Origin: Dromaius novaehollandiae
Taxonomy: Eukaryota; Chordata; Aves; Casuariiformes; Dromaiidae
Assembly: GCF_036370855.1 (NCBI RefSeq)
Contig: NC_088098.1
Location: forward strand, 39,931,981-39,995,980
Reading direction: 5' to 3'
Length of the DNA stretch: 64,000 nucleotides
Each line of letters opens with the position of its first letter. Positions within the stretch are counted from its first letter, which is position 1. The notes below the pieces were generated by a model. The model worked only from the letters and a program-made list of their open reading frames with translations, searched no databases and had not been told where the DNA came from. This document shows, piece by piece, positions 38,001-50,400 of the stretch. Both the position numbers and the translations under genes were made by a program.

Positions 38001-38963
38001 CTGAAATCAAAGACTTCTCTTGGAAATGGGCTTTCTTCCTTCCTCTCAGGTATTACATTTTCTTTCATTTATCCATTCATCAAGCATTTCAAATGTAACA
38101 GTGGAATAACATGGTTAGAGAAAACAGGACAATCACTAAAGTGTTGCATTCTGCATCTGAATGATAAGAATCCCATTAAAACTCAGCACTAAAGCACTGT
38201 TTGCTGGAAGAAAGAAAGTTCATGGCTTTGCCAAAGAGAAACAAAAACGACTTTGGCTTTTCCAGCTTTCGTCAAGTAATTTGTGCCCCAGTAAGGGCTC
38301 TGTGCTGCGGAGTTATTTTTAGGAGCATTTATCACAGGTGTTCCACCTGTATTCAGCACATCCTTATTCTAATCCTCTTAATATGCTTAACAATAGTAAG
38401 GCAGTTTTTTGCGAACAGACCAGCTGGCTTTCCTGGTAATTTTGGACAGCGTTCTTACACAAGGACTACTTATTTGGGAGCTGAATTCCTGTTCTAGCAC
38501 TCCTTTCATTTTAATGCCAACTCCACCTGCGTAGGACGACTTCTTATACTGCATTACTAGGCTGAACAATCCCTGCTGCGTGAAGATAGCGACATATACA
38601 CGGACAAATCTAAGCCTTATGCAGGTTCGTTCCATGTTCATACAATGTTTAGTGCGCTGGAAACCAACCATTCGAAAGAACTTTCCTCTGCTGGGTCCCC
38701 ACATTTGGGGGTCTTTACATCATGTTGGTTGGGACCTGGGCCATGCTGTGGGCTTACGCTGTGATGCCATGCAAACAGGAGCAGAAATAGCCTGCCCTTC
38801 CCTCTAATTAGGCTCATTAATTCATTGCTTGTGAGAGATCTTCACTAGTCCTATGATGGATTGCAGCAAGTGCAATGTGTATCTCAAGCCAAAGGTGAGG
38901 GCATGTAAGAGAGCAATGTCCATGACGTGATCTTCAGACCCAGCAGGGAATATTTCCATTTAA

Positions 38964-38987
38964 GTATTTATTTATTTATTTATTTTA
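38964..38987. repeat. (TTTA)n microsatellite
   Basis: About five TTTA tetramers in a row, ending in TTTTATAG. A simple repeat with no other feature attached. Confidence 0.85.
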
Positions 38988-41900
38988 TAGATACTCGAGG
39001 TCATTTTTCTTAGAATGATTATGCTTTTACTGTGTGATAAATAAGACTCTGCCTGAAGATACCAGAGGGCATGTGGCACCAGAATAATATCTCTGCAACA
39101 TATTTTGAGAGGTGATCACACCATTTCTAGCTCACCATATGGCTCGGTGCAGATGTCCTAGCATTAAAATGACCTTCGTCAATACACAGAGGTCACAGAT
39201 GTAGAATTCAACATTTGGTAACCCTTGGCAGGGGTACAAGTGATACAGGAAGTACACCTGTTGCCTTGACCACGTTTCAGAATGCTGTCACCAAATATTT
39301 AACTAAAATACAGAGATTTTATCCTAGCTGATATTGCTGTTGGTAACATCTGTTAATAAACTTAGATGTTATTAAACAATAGAATGTGCTGATATTAAAA
39401 AATAAAAATACTAAAATACTAGAATTGACTTCCGCGTAGGTTTTATTTTGGTGGCCCCTAGGAACAAGAAGCAATATGTCCTTCCATTCTGAATCTCTGT
39501 CAATAGTTGTTTTGTCTCTGCAGCACAAGAAAAGACAGAAAGTTAAGGCAGTGATCAGGAGCTTCTGTGCTGTATACAAAACAGTTAAATTTTATGCCAT
39601 TCAAAAGAGACTTCTTCTCTGTCTTAATCCTGGAGTCACTGTGGGCTATAACAGCTTTAACCACTCCACCCTGGACTGTCCTGGAGAAGCTTCCTTGTCA
39701 CAGCTGAGCTGGTTTCTTTGCCCTTCTCACCAAACCTTGCACCATCCTCCACTTCTCTGACAGAAGCCTCCTTAGGTGCTCCTCAGGGTGTTTCTCCTGC
39801 TGTTTTATGCTGCCTTAGCCAGGCAGCACAATAGGACTGAGCATTTGGCCTCTTGATTTAATCAGGACTGCAAAGGTCGGTAAAGGGCAGAAACAGCTAA
39901 CAACTGAAACATGCTTCTCTCCCAGGAATGACCAACAGTATTGTCTTTCACTGGTTGTTAGTAGAAAAAGTTGCAGTTTACATGAGGCTCTTGCCCGCTT
40001 CCCCCAAAATTGCTACATAGAATATTTTAAATACCATATTCAGAAATTGTGGCTGATGTTATTCTTTCCAGTTGACTATCCAGAAGTATTTTTACACAGC
40101 CACTCCACATGAAATGGCCCAATTGAAGGGCTCTGACCAGTACATGTTTATAACTTGAGCAAATCTCAGAATCGTGTTACTTCAACCAGTCTCAGAGCAT
40201 CCTATCATACATACTGTTTCTGCCTGTTCCATCTATCTATCATCCTTGTCAGTGAGCTTTGGTTAAAATTACTGATTTAGTATCATTAGAATACAACCAA
40301 AATATGCTCCCTGATAATCTAATTGAACTAGAAACACCTGACATAGGAGCAGTTAATTAAAAGGTATACCTACAGCTGATTTGGGATGTGGCCTTTTTTC
40401 ACTATTAATAAAAAAATCCTAAGGCATATGAAAAGTTGACACCCCCCCCCCCAACAAACTCATAAAAAACAGCACTGTATTTTAGTCCTGCAGGTGAAGG
40501 GACAGAAAGAAGTGAAAAGGCACAGAAGGTAAAGATGCTCGGTGAGATTGGCACAGCATTATGAAGCATCTAATTTCGGCTGCCAAAGGGGTTCGTATTG
40601 ATTTTTTTTTTTTCATTCTCTGTGTGTGCTTTTATGGAGAGCTGAAATAGAGTCTCCATTTTGCTCTTATGAAAACCACGTTTCTTGGAGGGGGATGTGG
40701 AGGAGGGAAAAGAATAGCTCTTTCTGCTGGGAAAAATAGCAGCCTAGCAGCCTACTTAGCACTTACTAGAGGATTATACACCCTAATGTTCTGAGAGGCT
40801 CCTGTACAGGCACGTTTATGGGAGATGGATGCCTTAGGAGTATTTAGAGGAGTGATTTAAATACATGCAGGCTGCTATGTGTTTTCACATTAGTGCATTG
40901 TGAGAGTGATCAAGATTCCAGACTTCCCTTTTGCAGCTATAAAACTCAAATTAAGAGCAAAGAAGACAAAGCAATTTGGGAATGCCTCTATTTTGGGTCA
41001 GAATTGAAGTTATTGAAGAGGTTGTTATGGGGAACATACCTTTTCTTCAGGGCTGCCCCAAAAGCCACAATCTGACTCTCTGACATTCAGACTGGGAATT
41101 TGGAAAACTCTAGTCATGGTGGAGGCCTGACTGCTGGAGAGATCAACTCTTACTTCACAAAACCATTTCTGACGGTTAAGCAAATTCTAAGCAAGAATTC
41201 TTTGCAAGATCAAAGGAAGATTTATTAGCAGCCCAAATGCCTAAATTAGTTTCTTTCTTTGGAGAGGTGGATATTATTCCATAAAAGATACAAAAGGTCC
41301 AAGAAATGGACCTAATATAAATAACAATTATTAATAAGCGTGTTTTACTGCAGCAGAAGGAAGAGAGAGAGCTCTCCTTTCCTTGCTTTTTCCTCTACTT
41401 GGTTGCTGCAGAGAAGCTTTCATCAGAGCCTCTCTAACTTTACACCTCCAGTATGCTTTTCTAAAGACAAGTGTCCAGCTCTCCGCAGTCACGTACTTGT
41501 GTGCAGCTGTGTCCTGCACTACGGGTTGGAGTTCAAAAATGGCCCAAGGCCACAGTAGCTGTAGGGCTGGCACTGGAGCCCTGCTGCACTAGGCTTGTTC
41601 TCTTGCTTTTTAGGACCACGGTAAAAGTCAGCCCGTTCTAATTCCCGTAGAGGAAAAGTAAAAATACTGTAAGGAACCTGAATCTATTGCTGCGAATGTT
41701 AGCTGCCTTTTTCTCTTTGGCACTGTAACAGAGCAGAATTCGAGCTGTTCAAATCATGGTTTTAGGCGGGGGGAGGGAGGGAAGGACAACAAAAAACTCT
41801 CATGATTCAAACATCTTTGCTTTCTCCCCCCACGTTATCTGGCAGAATTAAAAAACCAGCAGGAAATTAAATATATACACCTGACAAAGCACTGCTTAGA

Positions 41901-42242
41901 AAACGTGATGTGTGATTATAGATGACTCATTCTCATTCTGGAAAACTGGTCTGCTTTAAAGATTCTGGCAAGCTCTGTTCTTCTTTTATTTTTTTTTCAA
42001 AAAGGCATTTTACAACTCCATTTTCTAAATATGATTTATAGTTATTGTTTATTGCATTCAAAATAGGAAATGTAACAAGCTTCTTTTAATGCTGCATTCT
42101 AGCTAGTCAAGTTGTTATGAATTTATATGTCAGGTTCACAAACAAAAATATTTTAGCATGCTGCTTTCCTAGCCCATGGAAAAAAATCCTTTCCAGGTGC
42201 CTGTGAACTGTATTTTCAAGCTAGTGGGGATCTAGCTGGAAG

Positions 42243-42246
<4 letters not shown>

Positions 42247-42279
<33 letters not shown>
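42247..42279 (+). repeat. 33-base poly-A run
   Basis: An uninterrupted run of 33 A, the longest homopolymer in the window. It could be the tail of a processed retroposon on the + strand, but the sequence upstream is not a recognisable mRNA or SINE body and I see no target-site duplication. A short hairpin (GCTTTCA-GT-TGAAAGC, 42284-42299) follows directly. Length in the assembly may be unreliable, as homopolymers of this size are often miscounted. Confidence 0.9.
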
Positions 42280-42282
<3 letters not shown>

Positions 42283-42299
42283 TGCTTTCAGTTGAAAGC

Positions 42300-42450
42300 A
42301 ATGTAATAATACTTAACACTTACATGGCACCTCTTATGTAAAAATCTGCAGTGCCTTTACAGTGACTGAAATAATTATTTTTCCTAACACCCCTATGATG
42401 TGGGGAACAGATCTGTAATGAGCACTCAGTAGAGGACAGAATATAATCAC
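42300..42450 (+). mobile_element. Ancient MIR/CORE-SINE-like remnant
   Basis: The segment follows the layout of amniote MIR/CORE-SINE sequences: TAATAATACTTAACACTTAC (42305-42324), then ATGGCACCTCTTATG, CAGTGCCTTTACA (compare the family's GCGCTTTACA), and CTAACACCCCTATGATGTGG (42384-42403), matching the family's pattern of CACAAC followed by CCCTATGAGGTAGG. The tRNA-derived head and the tail are not recognisable. It is a heavily diverged, inactive fossil with approximate ends. Such SINEs are old enough to be shared by reptiles, birds and mammals. Confidence 0.55.
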
Positions 42451-43468
42451 CTCTGGTGCTGAGAACAACTGCTGTTTAAAGTCTTCATCAATAATAAACA
42501 ATTTAAACAGTAACTTGATTTCTATCACTGAAACTGTCTAGGGATTTGAGTTTTCAGCATGTTGTTCCTGAGCTGGAACTTGTCCAGGACATCTAGGTTA
42601 AGAGGCATACTGTGGCTTTTATAAAAATTGCTATGAGTGTTAAATGATCAAAAAGGGGTCACATCACAATGGTAGGTCCCATCAAAGGATTAAACCTGCA
42701 TCATCAGGGTGCTCCTTAATAAACCCCTCTTGGAGTATTGGCTCAGTGCAAGCTTAAAAGGAAGACTGCAGTCTAGTGAATCACCAGCACTGTTTAGTGC
42801 AGACTCAGTGTAATGTCACTTAACTTGAAGGATTTGACATGATGAGAACACAAAGTGGTGAGATGTACAGCCTACAACAACTGTGGACTTGTGCTTTCAG
42901 AAAACGCATTTAAAATATTGTACTAAATTTACAAGGACTGTATCCAACTCCCTATTATACCAGGCCATCATTATCAGAATAAGATGTACATCTGTATGAC
43001 TAAGAAGGTCCTACTGTCTGTCCTGTGAGATCCTGTTATTAACTGCCTGTAAGATTTGACAACTTCAACTGTTCAGAATAATATTTTTTCTGCTCAGATG
43101 GGGTTTTTTTGTTTGTGAAAGTTTGAGCTGTTTTCAGAATGGAGATTACAAAAAAAGAATGCTTTTCTCATGTTAAAAAAGTAAAACTCTAACAGCTGTT
43201 TGACTGATAAATTCTATTGTTCCCAAGCCTTGGAGCAGAAAATTGTATCTGAACAGGGTATTATATTGGTTTCAAGGATAGGTTCTTTTGCTATTTTTGT
43301 GTTTAAAAAAAAAAAAAACAAACAAAACCAAAAAACAACCCCCACACATCTGGGCATATCTCCATGTGTTTATGTTCAATAGTGACTTTAAATCTGGTAG
43401 CAAAATTCTCACATATTACTGAACTCTTCTAGTCAATGGCCTGGCTTCTACACCCTGTCTCTCATATC

Positions 43469-43531
43469 TCATCTGCTGGCCTCTGAGAAGGTCTAAGCTA
43501 TGCCGGAAAGCATCTTTTTTCTTATCAACAG
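43469..43531 (+). repeat. Copy A of a diverged local repeat
   Basis: This 63-nt stretch aligns with 44397-44458: both begin TCATCTGCTGGCCTCTGA and end in a T-rich tract followed by CAACAG or GACAG, with roughly 70% identity between. The copies are about 930 bp apart in the same orientation. It may be an old segmental duplication or two copies of an uncharacterised dispersed repeat. Confidence 0.6.
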
Positions 43532-43860
43532 GGAAAGGTTGGAACAAAACACAGAAGGGTGAGGGACAGGGGAGAAGATGAGCAGAAGATGCCCAGAGGA
43601 GGAGGCAAAGCAGAGGACAGTGGTGAGAGCTGGAATTGGTAACCATTAGTAAGAAGCAGAAGATTTGGATGGGAACATAAACAACAGAGTGGGAAGTTAC
43701 TTGAAGTGAGAGGCAATAAGGAGAAAAATCAGCTTCTGTTCAGTGGCATTACAGAATGGGAGATATGTTTAGGAATGGTGACAGAAGGAGGCACTGGAGA
43801 GAAAGGAGGAATGGAGATGGGCAAGATTCAAGAACTGGGGAGTTTAACATAAGCATAAAA
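43530..43860 (+). other. Purine-rich block
   Basis: About 330 bp dominated by G and A on the + strand (GGAG, AGAAG and GGGA words) without a fixed period. Such tracts can form triplexes or arise from decayed GA repeats. Similar but shorter stretches occur near 47560-47660 and 58600-59110. Confidence 0.6.
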
Positions 43861-44396
43861 GGATAGATAAAGGAAGAGACTGATCATTTCTCTACCCCAG
43901 GACCATGAATCTAAACACTCCTCTATCATCTAGGAATAAGTAATTAACTGTGGACCGTCCTGGGGAACTGTTTCTCCAGCCTCCTTAAATAGCATATCTT
44001 GATATGGTTCTGTAGAAATTAACCCCTTAGATTTTAACGTTTTCTGTCTTCCCCTCAAACTTGCATGAGTATGTCCACTAAAGCTCTGTTAAAAGCTTGG
44101 TAAGACAGCTAAGTTATGCACTCAGATTTTAGGAAATGACAGAAGAAACTGGCTATTTCTGTTAGATTTCTGCTGTCTGTGTTTTTTTGGTGTTGCAATG
44201 AGTGGCTTGTATTAAATATGGGCAGCTATCTAGAAGGAGAGAAGGAAATCTGTAGCTATTTGGAGAAAAGCAGATGCTGAAACAGAAACAGCAAAGGAGG
44301 GAGAGCAATTGGCATGGGTGAAAGGTTTTGGAAGCTTTTCTGAGCTACACTGTTAGTTATAAGTGAGCTCAAGCCAGTAAAAATTGAAAGTCATAG

Positions 44397-44458
44397 TCAT
44401 CTGCTGGCCTCTGAAAAGCTTAATGTTTTGTTAGAAAGCACATTTTTCTTGCTGACAG
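44397..44458 (+). repeat. Copy B of a diverged local repeat
   Basis: Partner of 43469-43531. It shares the opening TCATCTGCTGGCCTCTGA, an internal AGAAAGCA (compare GGAAAGCA) and the T-rich end followed by GACAG. Similarity stops on both sides, so the repeat unit appears to be about 60 bp. Confidence 0.6.
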
Positions 44459-45544
44459 TAAGCAGCCCTCTGAAATGGGCATGGAGGATAATCCCGCCCT
44501 ATCAAATTACAACTAGGACGTTGCAAATTCTGTATGATCAGGTCAGAAGCATGAACACTGCGTCTAGTTTTGGCATACGAAGCACACCTTTGGGGGGGGA
44601 AAAAGATGTTGACTTCCTGTGACCCACTTTCTGGAAGGCTCATGTCCCTGCCTCCTGATATTACTGGTGGAGCTGCTAGTACAGCAGAGTAACTGCAAAC
44701 CCCTGGCAGGTGCTGCTCAAGACCTTACTGGCATTGGGTCTGTGGTCTACTTCTTTGACTGCAGGCCAAATGAGAGGAAGAAACTGGTCTGCTTTACAAA
44801 AGCTCTTCTGAACCTTGCAGCAGCTTTATTCCCAGACAGCTGAGAAGATTTACAAATGCAAACAAAACACAACAATATCTGAGAGCAAACTCCTCCTTCT
44901 TGTACCATTGCCATTGCTGGGGCGCCTTGCAGCATCCTTAGGGACAATGTGTCTTTCCAGGCCTTCGCTTGCTCGGCTCAGTCTTCTGATGTGCCTGGTG
45001 ACTCGTCTCCTTTTGTTCCTCCTGAAGAGCCCGTCTCTTTGATGACAGTGTTTGATGTTCCTGTTTCAGATTCAAAGATACTGCCTTTTTTCCACCATAA
45101 AAAGAAAGTTTTAAAGCAAACCAGAGGTCATAGTCATAAATAGAGTTCATAAAATCAAACAAAATTAATTAAGATTACATAGACAGATTCCTCACAGTCT
45201 TTAGCGCAGTGGAAAATCACTGATAGTTTAGGGATTTTTCTATGTATGATTTTGAGCTAAGGGTAGGGGTTTTTTTTGGCTACTTCTGAATGTTTACACA
45301 ATTTAGATAAAATTCAAATTACTGTAGTTGCTATGAATCATTTCAGATAGCTTCACTACTTTATTACAGTCATTAGGATTATTGTTTACTCTCTGACTGA
45401 CGTAACTTACCTTATTGACCAGCATAACTACTGCTCTTGAGACTGTATGTTTAGAAGGAGGAGAGGCCTCCCAAGGATATCCCTCAAATTTTTTCTCCTT
45501 AGGAAGCCCTCCAAATCATTCTTAGGTGTCCGGAGGATACCACT

Positions 45545-45592
45545 ACCCTGACCTTGACCTCAACCTCAGCCTTGGCCTCTACCTCTACCTCT
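45545..45592. repeat. RCCTYN hexamer array
   Basis: Eight consecutive hexamers with the core CCT: ACCCTG, ACCTTG, ACCTCA twice, GCCTTG, GCCTCT, ACCTCT twice. This is a diverged minisatellite with a 6-bp period; the adjacent identical pairs suggest ongoing slippage. Confidence 0.9.
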
Positions 45593-48500
45593 TCTGTAAT
45601 AAAATTAATGATAGTGTGACTTCTCTACAAAATGGATGCTGGGCTAAAGTAGGTACCACCAGAACCTGTCCTTTCTTGTATCAGGCAGATACTCTCAGCT
45701 GAGGAAAAAGAAAAAAGTCTTGCCACATTCTGAGAAAAAGTATTCTCCTTTTAAGGCACTGCATTTTCAGCTGCCACAGTCGTTTCAGCTGTAGGTACTT
45801 ACAGCGCTCAGGGTTGAAACTGGACTCTGTGCAGGGCTTCATGTTGTGCATTGGCTGGGCTGCTGGGCTTGTCCCCCTCCCCCATTATGTTTTAAATGGT
45901 GTCATACCTTGCTCCTTTTGAATTTTTAAGCAGTGAAAGATGCCATTAATATAATAGACTCCTTGACTTGCTTGACTTTGAATGATCAGAAAATGCATTA
46001 CCCAGTAGGGATTTTTAAAATGTGATGAAGAATTAAAAACCCTGGCTACATGTCAAGGAACCTGCCAGATTTTCCTAAGCTCTTTTAGCTATAAGGTAGG
46101 AAACAGCTGAGAATCTATCCATTAATGGAAATAGCAGAGGAGAGCTAGAACTTTGCTTAATAGAACTATCTGGGCTTTACACAGGCTGGTGTGCTGCAAA
46201 TAAGGCAATGGTATGCATGCTTGGAGGAGACAATACATTCATTATGTTGCTTTAGGTATTTTCCACAGAGAGCACCAAATCAAGATTTAATCCATTCTGA
46301 CCAGGATTACCATGTTTTAGAGGATGAGGTAGGGGAGAATACTGGTGTAATTGCCAGAAAAATAGGGCAGGCTAAAGCAAATTCATTTACAGTAAATATA
46401 GTTTTAGGCTCGTAGTTTCTATGGCAAAAGAAAATCCAGCTCTTCCAGAAAGCATCAAAAAGTGGAAATTTTATCCCTGAGGAGTCTGACACAATTGTGC
46501 AAGGTGTTGAGAACATATTAGCTATTAGCCATAGTTCTATTCAGAGCCTCACTCTATAAATAATATAGCAACAGCTTTGTTCAGGAGAAAAGAGAGTGAA
46601 GATTCATAATTTCTACTGTAGAATTCACTGAAGAGAGCGAGACTTAACAATCAAGTCTCAGCTTGCCTTTTACTTGTGAAAATGAAGTATCCATTTAAGC
46701 CAAATGCTTTGAGGGATGTGAGTGTTAAAGTTCATGTTAGTTCTCTAACTATATGGATTGCAATATGTATAAATAACTGGAATGAGTTACATTGTGATAT
46801 TAACCCCCATGAGACTGTTCTCCCAGAAGTGCTTCTGCTTATCATGTTTCAGTATCTTTGAAGATTCAGGTAGGGAATTCCAACCATGGAGGGTATGAAA
46901 AGAGGCCGGTATCTTTCCCCAGCTCTGTAAGATTGGAAGTGTGGTCTAAAGCCTCCCTGAAAAAGCAGAGAAACCCTGATAACATTCCCCCGCTTTTTTT
47001 TTTGCGAGTTGAGGACACACTACCAGGTATCACCTTGTTGTTTCATCATCAATAGCATTTTGCAAATGCCAGTAACAGGTTTCCCTTGACAGTCTTCAAA
47101 CTAGGAATCACAGAAACAGCATGCGTCTCATCAGCACATAGCATATGGTAGGTGTTCACCTGCTGACCTGAGCCTTGGGACGACGGGCTCCTCTGTTGAT
47201 CAGGTAAAGAGGGGCAGGGACACCTGGGCAGTGGGGTAAAAGAGGATCGGAGGGGAAGTGTGTGAAGGGCATATGATAGAAGAGGAGGAGAAAGAGGTGG
47301 ACACGTGCCTGCTCCTGTGGCTTTATCTTGGCTGACCCAGAGGCAGCTGCAATGATGAGTGCAGCTACCTTTATCCACAGCTGTGCATCCACAGCTCACC
47401 CAAAGCCCAAATCAGTTACACGTGGAAAGCAGCTTTATTTGAGCAATAATCCAAAACTCCCACTTGATAACAGTGAGTTACTTACAGCCTCCAGAGATGT
47501 CAACAGTTCAGACAAATTTTCTCTGCTACATGCACAGGCAAATAGGCTAACAAAGGTGGTACTGGGGAGAGAAATGGAGTCAGAAAGACTAGTCAAAAGA
47601 CGGAGATGAGGAGACAGGGATTGGAAGCCCAGACATGGTGGGGCAGAAGAGGGAGGGAAAGACATAGGTAGATTGGGTTAATATCTGTGGCCGTTCGAAC
47701 TCACCACCCCTCCCTCTCACCTTTACTGTGCACACACAGCGTGATCGAACCTTTAGTTAATTGATCGGCGCTATTTTCCTCTTACTTTTCCATGCTTTAC
47801 TTTGAAACCTTAATATGTGCTTCTACAATAGCCTCTCAATACAAACAGAAATTGTATGAGACAAGTTGTAAAGGCCCTAGGTGAACACCCCCAGGCCTGC
47901 AGGCAGTTAATTTCCTAGTTATCTCAGATGCAGGTTTAAAGAGTGAGAATAATAAAGCAAGATGGGTGAGTGAAGTTTTACCAAGCAAGGAAAATGAAGC
48001 AAATCCATAAGCAGAGCTTCCCGGTGGCCCCAAAATACAGCTTTAAGATGGTACAATAATTAAAGCGTATTTTCTCTTTGACTGTATATCAGCTATTTTT
48101 GTGCCAAATTCTGCAAATTTTCTGGCATTAGGACAAAAAGGGAGCACCTGCTTCTAATTAAAAAAAAAAAATCCTATCTTAAAAATAAAACGTTTTGAGT
48201 GTAAGACACTTTGCTATCAAATCTGTTGGTTCCCTTTCCCTTTTTCCTTCTTCTTTTTTTTTTTTTTTTTTCCTTTCTCCCCATGGCATTTGAAACTTGG
48301 AAACAGGAAATCCTTAGGTAGGGATATATAATATTCTTGTCCCATGAAATTGCATTCAGGTCTGGCTGAAATGAGAATTATTTGAAATAACTAATTGCCT
48401 CCAGTAATGTGTGTGGGTTGAGAAGAGTCAGGAGTGTGTTAAAATTAATGAGTGTGTACAAATGCTCTAAAGAGGCTGAACCGAACTGAGCGCTATGGAA

Positions 48501-49094
48501 TTGCAATTGGGACTAGTCTTAGTCCTGTGGGGAGAGGAAGGTAAAAGTCATCCCAAGGAGGTTTTCACATCCCTCGCTTCCTCTCTGTGGGTGGGTGTCA
48601 AGGGATGAGGTGGCGGGAGAAGCCCAGGATGACTATTTGTTGCACTTGTTTCTTCAACACCTTCTCTTGGAGTAATAGTGTTCTCCTTTGTTAGTTCTTT
48701 ATGAGAAATTTTCTGAGAGATGTCTATTCTGGAGGTAGGTAGTTCAAACACTCTTGATAATAAATTCTAGGTTTGTTATAGGAAAGCAGAATTTTAAACC
48801 ATAATTAATGAAGTCAAAAGGCCAAGATGTTGAAAACCAGGATGTTCCAGTAATGAAGCTGTTATCTTAATTCACATACACAATTGCATGGACAGTTACA
48901 TTCCATACTGTTTTCACCACAGGGGTCAGGTCTTAGTAATATATGTATTTTGCATACAAAGGGGATAAAACTGAGGATTCCCAGACAATCATGAAAAATC
49001 CCTATGGAGCAGTCAGAGTTCATGGTGTAGATCCAGAAATTCCTATTCAGTGTAAGAAGTGATGGATAACAAACATAAGACTGTTTGTCACAGC

Positions 49095-50400
49095 AAGTTT
49101 TCGAACAGACCGCTGGAGGTCATTTAGTCCAATGTCTCTCCTAAAAAGCAGGACTGTTGCCAGCACTAGATCAGGTCAGCTATGGCTTTGTATAACTGCA
49201 TCCTGAAAGCCTCCAAGGATGGTGACTCAACAGCTTCCCTGGGCAGCCTCTCCCAGCACTGCACTGCAAAGCTTTTCCTCCTAGTGAAAGGTTTTTCCTA
49301 ATGACCAGTCTTAACCTCCATAAGCACAATTTGCAGCTGTTTCCATAGATTTTTATCTGCCACTAGCAGGAAGAGTTTGATTCCGTTATCTTCTATTTTT
49401 TAACTAGCCTTCAAGTAGTTTCTGGCTGCTCTTAAAACAAACTTTAGCCTCCTCTTCAGCAGACTAAGGACTACCAGCTCTCTTCACCTTTCTGTGTGGC
49501 CCCAGGTCTCCAACCTAATAGTCCCCACAGGACCATCTCCAGTAGGTGGTTCAAAACTGGACTCACTCTTCCACATGCAGTCTCACCAGCTCCAAGTGCA
49601 GGGTAATAACAGCTTCCCTTGATCTGTTGGCCAACTTCTCTTAGCACGGCCTATGTAGGCTTTATTCACAGAGAGCACAGTCACCCTGGAGTCCATCATA
49701 GCTCTCGTTTTCATCAGGGCTGCTACTCAGCTAGTTGATTTTCAGCCTTTAATTTTATGTGAGCTTACACTGTTCGGGGGCAGAACTTCGCAGTTCTCCT
49801 TGTTGAACTTTGTGAGGTTCCTGTGGGCCCCATTTGCAAGTTTATCACGGTCCCTCTGGATTCAAGTTCTGCTGTTCATTGTGTAAGCCACTCCTCTCAA
49901 TTTAGTATCCTTGATAAACTTGCAGGTGATACAAAAATGGGAGCAGCAGTTCACCCGCTGATTGCTCTGCTCGTAACTGGCCACCAGCCAGATGTTAAGC
50001 CATCGATCACCCCCTCTTGAGCCCAGAGGTCCAGGCAGTTTTCAGTCCACCTAACTGTCCACTCTTCCAGGCCATACTTCCTCAGCTGCTAAATGAGAAT
50101 GTTGTGGGAGATGGTGTCAAAAGCTTTCTTAAAGTCAAGGTATGTCACATCTGCAGGACTCCCCTTGTTCACAGAGCCAGACATTTTGTTGGAGGAGGCA
50201 GTCAGGTTGGTTGAACATCTCTTGCCCCTGCTAAATCCATATCGACTACTGTTGTCAACTTTTTGTCCTTCATGTTTGGAAATGTGTCTCTAAAAGACAG
50301 GCTGTGTGATCTTTCCAGGGACTTGGGTGAGGCTGGCTGACCTCTAACTCCCTTCCTCCTTCTTGTCTTTCTTGGAAATGGCACCTAGAGCAGTTCTGCA
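49095..50400 (-). mobile_element. CR1 LINE copy, 5'-truncated, decayed reverse-transcriptase ORF
   Basis: The longest transposable element here. On the + strand, phrases antisense to the CR1 3' half appear in the right order: TGGAGGTCATTTAGTCCAAT (49114-49133); CTTCCCTGGGCAGCCTCTCC near 49233; TTTTTCCTAATGACCAGTCT near 49293; TTGTTGAACTTTGTGAGGTT (49800-49819); CGGTCCCTCTGGATTC; AATGTTGTGGGAGATGGTGT near 50098; GGTTGGTTGAACATCTCTTG near 50204; then GTGTGATCTTTCCAGGGACT followed by GGCTGGCTGACCTC. Read on the minus strand these encode the middle to C-terminal part of the CR1 reverse transcriptase, now broken by stops and frameshifts (a 60-codon piece survives at 50202-50384). The RT portion upstream and the N-terminal endonuclease are missing, as is typical of 5'-truncated CR1 insertions. 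It is inactive. The left end is the element's 3' end; the right boundary is uncertain between about 50390 and 50500. Confidence 0.9.

Larger units (their letters stand above)
31881..42246. other. No gene recognised; several small repeats and AT-rich blocks
   Basis: Contains an (AAAAC)n run (about 32117-32140), a (TTTA)n run (about 38964-38987), a C run (40441-40452) and a three-copy imperfect 10-11 bp repeat near 35042-35073. AT-rich blocks near 32540-33180 and 36840-37040 are dense in ATTA/TAAT cores and look like conserved non-coding elements by eye, which cannot be tested without alignment. Frames of 138 (37776-38192, +, GTG start) and 133 codons (34535-34936, +) have no recognisable motif. 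Confidence 0.5.
42451..49094. other. No gene recognised; repeats and purine-rich blocks
   Basis: Contains an A-rich stretch (43304-43338), a purine-rich block (43530-43860), a diverged repeat pair (43469 and 44397), a hexamer array (45545-45592), a second purine-rich stretch (about 47560-47660) and a T/C-rich run (48236-48280). Open frames reach 116 codons (47049-47399, -) and carry no motif I recognise. Confidence 0.5.

Noticed and set aside
37776..38192. 138-codon + frame
   Set aside because: It begins at GTG, not ATG, has no recognisable motif and fits the chance length distribution.
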